DNA from: CAYGXH01 sp964354485
GTDB lineage: Bacteria > Bacteroidota > Ignavibacteria > UBA10030 > SZUA-254
Assembly: GCA_964354485.1 (NCBI GenBank)
Contig: CAYGZY010000076.1
Coordinates: forward strand, 1 to 10,745
DNA: 10,745 nt
Direction of reading: 5' to 3'
The notes under the pieces are model-generated. The model was not told where the DNA came from. It did no database searches and saw only the letters and a list, made by a program, of their open reading frames with translations. This document shows positions 6,524 to 10,745 of this stretch, piece by piece; position 1 is the first letter of the stretch, and each line of letters begins with the position of its first letter. The position numbers were made by a program, and so were the translations under genes.

Positions 6524-8077
6524 TTATCTCGTTATTCTTCGCACCGCATCCTCAAGCCGATTAACGACGATCCAGGGATTGAATTTCCGAATTCGCGGAA
6601 TATTATCCGGGACAACCTCGGTAACGGGAGGCCGACGCAACAGGAGCTTATTCAGATCAATATAATTCTCCGTCGGCGTGTATGCTTCTGCCCCGTCCGT
6701 CCGTGTAATCCGCAGCCGACTATCCTCATACTGTCCGATTCCTTTGATCGTCAGACTATCACCATCTAATGTTGCATCAAACTGCAATTGCGCCCTTCTT
6801 TTCCACCATCTGGCAATGTCGATCATCGTCCTGATTTCCATATTTCTCTTCCTCACAAGAGAAAAAACAAATTTCAGCACTTCTTCATTCCCGTCTTTCG
6901 GGTGATGGTACAGGATTACCGGCGTTCGCTCTGCAATATGCCGGTCTATAACCATGCGGTAATAGTCCTTCATCGAATGTCCATCATACCCCTGACGGCG
7001 CAGAGTACCGATACTGACCGGGTGGATGGGGATCTGGAGTACGGGTGAAAGTCCCGAACCGAGCCACGGAGCAGAGGGCAGATTATCATAATCGTATGAA
7101 AATTCGGAGGAATATTCAAATCCGTTATCGATTATCGCCCGGGCGATGTTGTAATTCCACTTTCCGTAGGGAGAAGCATACCCAGGCGGCAAGAGACCAT
7201 GCTCCCGCATGTACCCGAGTGCGCGCCTGATATTTTCATTAACCTGAGGGTAATTCACGTAGGGCTTATGCTCATAACAATGGAGCGAGATTTCGTGATC
7301 GGTCATTTTCTTAAAGATGTTCAATTCATCGAGCTGACTTTTCACATCTACAAACCAGGTAGCATTCACACCCGACTCGCAGAGCAAACGATAGAGTTTT
7401 TCTACTTCTTCGGATGATGCATAATCAGTGTCGATACGCAGAACAAATGGAGATCCTTCATCCTGAGGATAATACCATGAGTGAATATAGGGGAATCCTC
7501 GTCTGTGGTGGAGAAGTTCCAGACACCGTACAAAAAGTCTGCGGACGTTTCCCTTCGAAACCGTCGAGACGACCTCATGGGGAAAGCGCGATCTTTCACT
7601 CATAAAAGATTTGGATGTACATCTAACATCGTTAATCAGCGTACCGCAGTCGGAAGGAAGAACCGCAACATGACCGCCGGAATATTCTGAGAGAAAGAGT
7701 GCAGGGGTACCGTTCTGTGTCCGGAGATAATTCGATCCCTTCAGCATTGTACATTTCTTTTCGATATCAATCAACCAGATCCCGCTGAACGGCGAGTCGG
7801 TTTCCGGTAATAAATATTTCACATACTCATTTTTAACCTTCTCCCCAGTTATACGCCCGAATACTACAGCGGAACAGAGAAGACTCCCGCCACTCCGGAG
7901 GTACGAAATGATTTCTGAATCATGGCTCGCATCCGCATCATCTGCAACGATGATCACACTGAATGCAGATCCCGAAAGTTCAACGGGTGCGATGGAATAC
8001 GGGACTCCCTCCTGTTGCAGGAGGATTTCCCATCCGGCGATATTTTTTCCGAGGAGACCGATAAGATACCGGTTCAT
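6524..8077 (-). CDS. Polysaccharide-deacetylase-family protein with N-terminal accessory domain
   Basis: This is a 517-residue cytoplasm-like protein (no signal peptide) in three parts. Residues 1 to about 160 form an alpha/beta region with alternating strands (FSVIIVADDADA, YLRSGGSLLCSAVVF, GHVAVLPSD), reminiscent of class I amidotransferase-like or ThuA-like folds but without a recognisable catalytic nucleophile. Residues about 208-425 are a NodB-like polysaccharide deacetylase domain. Its motif 1 is RIDTDY with Asp216/Asp218, its metal-binding motif 2 is HCYEH (His266, His270), motif 3 corresponds to YASPYGKW, and a late LYHHP holds His391/392. The C-terminal ~90 residues are beta-rich. 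The ATG at 8077 overlaps the flippase TGA in an ATGA and has AGGAG just upstream; a longer in-frame ORF back to 8242 lies inside the flippase gene and is rejected. It probably removes acetyl groups from a glycan or a sugar intermediate; the substrate is unknown. Confidence 0.9.
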   Translation of the reverse strand: MNRYLIGLLGKNIAGWEILLQQEGVPYSIAPVELSGSAFSVIIVADDADASHDSEIISYLRSGGSLLCSAVVFGRITGEKVKNEYVKYLLPETDSPFSGIWLIDIEKKCTMLKGSNYLRTQNGTPALFLSEYSGGHVAVLPSDCGTLINDVRCTSKSFMSERSRFPHEVVSTVSKGNVRRLFVRCLELLHHRRGFPYIHSWYYPQDEGSPFVLRIDTDYASSEEVEKLYRLLCESGVNATWFVDVKSQLDELNIFKKMTDHEISLHCYEHKPYVNYPQVNENIRRALGYMREHGLLPPGYASPYGKWNYNIARAIIDNGFEYSSEFSYDYDNLPSAPWLGSGLSPVLQIPIHPVSIGTLRRQGYDGHSMKDYYRMVIDRHIAERTPVILYHHPKDGNEEVLKFVFSLVRKRNMEIRTMIDIARWWKRRAQLQFDATLDGDSLTIKGIGQYEDSRLRITRTDGAEAYTPTENYIDLNKLLLRRPPVTEVVPDNIPRIRKFNPWIVVNRLEDAVRRITR

Positions 8078-9465
8078 ACTCTCCTGACCAAAGAAACCAA
8101 TTCTTCTTTTGTAATAGATTTCGTCAGCATAATCATCACACCATAAACGGCAACACCTGTTGCTATTGCAAAAATTACGGGTATTGGCGGTAAGATTATC
8201 ACGCAAAATCCCATAACAATTGTCGAGATAATGATCGACCAAAGGGATCCTGGAAGCGGGATTTTGCTGAATTCATGGTATTTCTTCCTCATGATGAAGT
8301 ATGTAGCTGCCTCCGAGATCACCATTGCAGCGGCAGCGCCGACGACACCGAAGAGGAGTATGCCTCCGACAATCGAGATCAGATAGATTGCTCCGCTTAT
8401 GAGCATCACTTTAGCGTATATTTTTTCTTTTCCGAATGCGATGAGACCGGAGGTGTAAACAGTGTGAAGCGTTGTGAACATGAAGAACCATATGAGTACT
8501 GTAAACAGAAGCGCAGAATCGGCATACTGCGTCCCGAATACGAGGAGCATGATGTCTCCCGAGAGAACCGTTCCACCTACACAGATCGGTAGCGTCAGGA
8601 GAAGAATCCACTTCATCGAAAAAGTGAGCGTTGAAGTAAGGAGCGCCGGTGAACTCTCCTGCAAGCGGGAGCTCGCCGGAAGAAGCAGGGTTCCGAAAAC
8701 CCTGTCAAACATCAGCAGAAAAAGGACGAGTTTACTCGCAGCACTGAAGAGGCCTACCTCATGGTTGGTCATTAGTATGCCGAGGGCGATCTGCGGCACA
8801 TTAATGCTTAATCCGCCTATCAGGGAGCCATAACCTAAGGGAAATGATGACTTCAGGAGCTCACGCCCGCCTTTCAGAGTAAACCGAAACTGCTCCCCCT
8901 GCATCACACGACGATACATCAACCACAAATAGACTGCATGGATGATATCACCAGCGACCGCGGCGATCGCAACCCACACTATATCCGATGCGGAACGCAC
9001 AAAAAGAAAAATCATTCCGAAGTAGACGACGGCAGACATCATCCTGCCTGCTCCGATGAATCCCATCCGCTCTTTTCCTTGATAGTACCATTCAATCAGG
9101 AAGGAGAATGGGAAAAGCGAGAGACAAAATACGATAATGAGAAACGCCGTCTCACGCGAAACGAAGAGGAGGCAAACGATGACGACACCGACGTAAGCGA
9201 TGCATCCCGTTACAAGGCGAAGAGAGACTATGGCATTGATAAGGTTCTTTGGGGAACCGCGTGCAGTTTCGCGGGTCCCGTAAAAAGGCATACCAAACGC
9301 ACTCACCATCACCGCATACGATAAGACCGCAAAACCTACACTGACAGCGCCGAACTCCTGGACACCCACTTTCCTTGCAAGGTATGCAATGGCAAGGAAA
9401 CCGAGTATCCTCCGGGCGACATCACTTCCCATAATTGCGAGAAAATTTTTTGATAACCGCTTCAC
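8074..9465 (-). CDS. Polysaccharide/O-antigen flippase (Wzx-like, MOP superfamily)
   Basis: This 463-residue integral membrane protein has roughly 12-14 hydrophobic segments along its length. The N-terminus (KNFLAIMGSDVARRILGFL, then LARKVGVQEFGAVSVGFAV) matches the start of polysaccharide-transporter proteins of the MOP/MVF superfamily, which flip undecaprenyl- or similarly lipid-linked oligosaccharides from the cytoplasmic to the periplasmic side. A further family-like stretch is the LIEWYYQGKERMGFI loop (about 124-138). Length is typical. The start is a GTG at 9465 that overlaps the upstream glycosyltransferase TGA in a GTGA, so translation is likely coupled; the Shine-Dalgarno is weak (GAAGAT), which coupling can compensate. 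The next gene overlaps its stop in the same way. Flanking glycosyltransferases support a role in cell-surface polysaccharide assembly. No polymerase or chain-length gene is visible here, so the export route beyond flipping is not shown. Confidence 0.93.
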   Translation of the reverse strand: MKRLSKNFLAIMGSDVARRILGFLAIAYLARKVGVQEFGAVSVGFAVLSYAVMVSAFGMPFYGTRETARGSPKNLINAIVSLRLVTGCIAYVGVVIVCLLFVSRETAFLIIVFCLSLFPFSFLIEWYYQGKERMGFIGAGRMMSAVVYFGMIFLFVRSASDIVWVAIAAVAGDIIHAVYLWLMYRRVMQGEQFRFTLKGGRELLKSSFPLGYGSLIGGLSINVPQIALGILMTNHEVGLFSAASKLVLFLLMFDRVFGTLLLPASSRLQESSPALLTSTLTFSMKWILLLTLPICVGGTVLSGDIMLLVFGTQYADSALLFTVLIWFFMFTTLHTVYTSGLIAFGKEKIYAKVMLISGAIYLISIVGGILLFGVVGAAAAMVISEAATYFIMRKKYHEFSKIPLPGSLWSIIISTIVMGFCVIILPPIPVIFAIATGVAVYGVMIMLTKSITKEELVSLVRRV

Positions 9466-10445
9466 GGAATATCTTCACTTAGGATATTGAGCAATTCAGT
9501 CTCCCGCTTCTGCCATGGAAAGAGGGCAACAATGCGGGCTCGTGCGCGGGCGCCGTATGAAACATCCATTCCGAACGCTTGATTGATGGCGAGAGCAAGT
9601 TTCACTGCATCACCGGGAGGAACTAGCAGTCCAGTATCGCCAATGGCAGTCGGATTGCCGCCGATCCGTGTAGCGACCGGAATACATCCGCATGCCATTG
9701 CCTCACATAGCGCATTGGACAAACCTTCGGAGCGGGATGGCTGGCAATACACCAATGCTCTCTGATAAAATGGCAGGATATCATTACGAGCGATTTTTCC
9801 GATGCACTTCACATTGATTGGCGGTTGGTACCGTTCGGCAAAATCTGTTGATACTCCGACTATAACGAAAGAGACCGCAGGCAATCTTCTGGCTGCCTCT
9901 AAGAGGATATCGATTCCCTTTACTTTCCACGTCAGGGGGTCATTTGCAGCGGCAACGGTAAGAACGATCTTTTCTTTCGGACCGAGGGATTTCCAGAAAT
10001 CGGTATCATACCCCGTAGGAAGACAGATGATGTTCTTTCCATCGTACTCAGCGAGACGAATGATACTATCGCTGATTGACGGATCGACCGCAAGAACGGT
10101 TGTCGCTTTACGGTACACATATCGGGCGAGCCTGGCTTTGAAAGGATTCAACCAAATTCCATATCCGATCTCCTCATTTTTTGCTGCATCGACCCCTGCC
10201 GCGACGACGTACGCAGGTATCCCCAGAAAGCGGGCAAAGAAAACTCCGACGAATGCATATGAGGAAGCAAACCAGCAGAAAACTCGTTTCGCCGTAAAAA
10301 TTTTAAATATTATTTTAAAGGCAGCGCCGAGACCGTTCCCGATCTGTTTCATAACATCAAAACGCGTCTCTAAAATTCGTATATCATCCTCAATAAACGG
10401 AGCAGAGAATGCGGATATGAAAAGTATTTTACGCCTGCCGGTCAG
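9462..10445 (-). CDS. Glycosyltransferase, GT4 family, probable CTG start
   Basis: This 327-residue GT-B glycosyltransferase should transfer a sugar onto a growing glycan at the inner face of the cytoplasmic membrane. The C-terminal domain shows VLTVAAANDPLTWKVKG (about 160-176), with the lysine that contacts donor phosphates, and the diagnostic E-x7-E of SEGLSNALCEA (Glu240, Glu248), followed by GCIPVATRIGG. The first ATG in frame (10352) would drop the first 31 residues, yet these encode a typical opening beta-strand and glycan-binding loop (RKILFISAFSAPF). No ATG, GTG or TTG exists in the frame back to the TAA at about 10518-10520. The best start is the CTG at 10443-10445, which overlaps the upstream gene's TGA as CTGA and has AGAGGA (10451-10456) 5 nt before it. 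The start codon is inferred; a sequencing error is the main alternative. Confidence 0.88.
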   Translation of the reverse strand: MTGRRKILFISAFSAPFIEDDIRILETRFDVMKQIGNGLGAAFKIIFKIFTAKRVFCWFASSYAFVGVFFARFLGIPAYVVAAGVDAAKNEEIGYGIWLNPFKARLARYVYRKATTVLAVDPSISDSIIRLAEYDGKNIICLPTGYDTDFWKSLGPKEKIVLTVAAANDPLTWKVKGIDILLEAARRLPAVSFVIVGVSTDFAERYQPPINVKCIGKIARNDILPFYQRALVYCQPSRSEGLSNALCEAMACGCIPVATRIGGNPTAIGDTGLLVPPGDAVKLALAINQAFGMDVSYGARARARIVALFPWQKRETELLNILSEDIP

Positions 10446-10745
10446 ACGGGTCCTCTTTGATGTTTTTCGATTTCTCGCCGGAGATATGAAACAACCTTTT
10501 CTGCTACGGCATCCCAGTTAAATGTTGAAGCCCATTCTATCGCATTTTTAGCGAGTCGTTCCCTCATCTCCCGGTCATTAATTAGAAGGAGAATTTTTTC
10601 CGAAAGATCTACCACGTCTCCATACCTATATAGCAAACCCGTCTCGCCATCTTTGATTGCATCCCTCAGACCGGGCACATCACTTCCGATGACGGTTGTA
10701 CCGCATGCATTTGATTCTATCACGGTCAGTCCCCATCCTTCCTTA
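10442..10745 (-). CDS. Glycosyltransferase, GT4 family (partial, C-terminal end)
   Basis: This is the last 100 residues of a GT4-type glycosyltransferase whose start is beyond the right edge. The visible part opens KEGWGLTVIESNACG, which is the conserved donor-binding signature with E-x7-E (the Glu of EGW and the Glu of VIES), then GSDVPGLRDAI and the usual DGETGLLYRYGD loop. It ends in a helical tail (REMRERLAKNAIEWASTFNWDAVAEKVV) typical of GT-B enzymes where the C-terminal helix crosses back to the first domain. The reading frame is open to the window edge, so the GTG at 10723 is an internal valine and not a start. Its TGA at 10442-10444 overlaps the next gene's proposed CTG. It belongs to the same polysaccharide operon; sugar specificity is unknown. 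Confidence 0.93.
   Translation of the reverse strand, partial: KEGWGLTVIESNACGTTVIGSDVPGLRDAIKDGETGLLYRYGDVVDLSEKILLLINDREMRERLAKNAIEWASTFNWDAVAEKVVSYLRREIEKHQRGPV
10451..10456 (-). promoter_or_regulatory. Shine-Dalgarno site for the CTG-started glycosyltransferase
   Basis: AGAGGA on the minus strand lies 5 nt upstream of the CTG at 10443-10445 and inside the end of the preceding gene. It is well placed to direct initiation at that CTG, and it is poorly placed for the internal ATG at 10352 (about 100 nt away). This site is the chief reason for choosing the CTG. Confidence 0.55.

Noticed and set aside
8078..8242. 55-codon N-terminal extension of the deacetylase
   Set aside because: It lies wholly within the flippase gene in another frame. 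The ATG at 8077 has AGGAG just upstream and an ATGA overlap, and the extension has a cysteine/asparagine-rich sequence unlike a protein domain.
8938..9324. Plus-strand open frame of 128 codons rich in charged residues
   Set aside because: Its composition (Asp, Glu, Arg, His) is what results from reading hydrophobic flippase codons on the opposite strand.
10442..10520. TGA readthrough or fusion of the two adjacent glycosyltransferases
   Set aside because: I first considered whether they share a frame. Careful codon counting puts the downstream gene in a different frame from the upstream TGA, so simple readthrough would not join them.
9802..10521. Long open frame on the plus strand (239 codons)
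   Set aside because: It lies antisense to two glycosyltransferases with clear GT4 motifs. Its translation shows no domain or motif, and it is best explained as a shadow of their codon usage.
1..10745. CRISPR arrays, tRNA genes, insertion sequences, toxin-antitoxin or defence genes
   Set aside because: I looked for repeats with regular spacing, tRNA-like cloverleaf ends, transposase motifs and typical defence domains on both strands and saw none. Nearly all DNA is accounted for by the listed genes.

Overview
All nine genes that can be supported (seven complete within the window apart from start-site doubts, two cut by the edges, plus one small weakly supported gene making ten) lie on the minus strand, so the window reads biologically from right to left. 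It looks like a bacterial chromosome segment of moderate GC. The ferredoxin-dependent 2-oxoacid oxidoreductase points to an anaerobe or microaerophile. An outer-membrane-type lipoprotein signal points to a Gram-negative. A Bacteroidota/Ignavibacteria-like or other FCB-group organism would fit, but this is inference from gene content, not a phylogenetic result.

Right part (10745 to about 5431): a surface-polysaccharide cluster. In transcription order it holds the C-terminal end of a GT4 glycosyltransferase (cut by the window edge), a second GT4 glycosyltransferase, a multi-spanning polysaccharide/O-antigen flippase, a NodB-type polysaccharide-deacetylase-family protein with an extra N-terminal domain, and a third GT4 glycosyltransferase. 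The first four genes are joined by 4-nt stop/start overlaps (CTGA, GTGA, ATGA), a strong sign of translational coupling. The first overlap implies a rare CTG start codon, because no ATG, GTG or TTG is available to include the conserved first beta-strand of the second glycosyltransferase. A 55-bp AT-rich gap with a perfect TATAAT precedes the third glycosyltransferase.

Middle (5412 to 2732): a small envelope group. It contains an unrecognised lipoprotein, a secreted alpha/beta hydrolase with a GHSEG nucleophile elbow and an N-terminal beta-rich domain, and a four-helix membrane protein that overlaps the hydrolase by 8 nt. No direct functional link to the polysaccharide genes can be shown.

Left part (2543 to 1): a korDABC-type operon for a four-subunit 2-oxoacid:ferredoxin oxidoreductase (probably 2-oxoglutarate). 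It comprises a two-cluster ferredoxin subunit, the alpha subunit, the TPP-binding beta subunit, and the first 77 residues of the gamma subunit, with 2 to 10 nt between genes. A 188-bp non-coding stretch upstream (2544-2731) is the only sizeable intergenic region and probably carries its promoter; it also contains a small palindrome.

I found no tRNA, rRNA, CRISPR array, insertion sequence or long repeat. There is no non-coding stretch longer than 300 bases. I did not find a clearly new multi-gene system. The most unusual points are the apparent CTG start and the domain make-up of the signal-less deacetylase.
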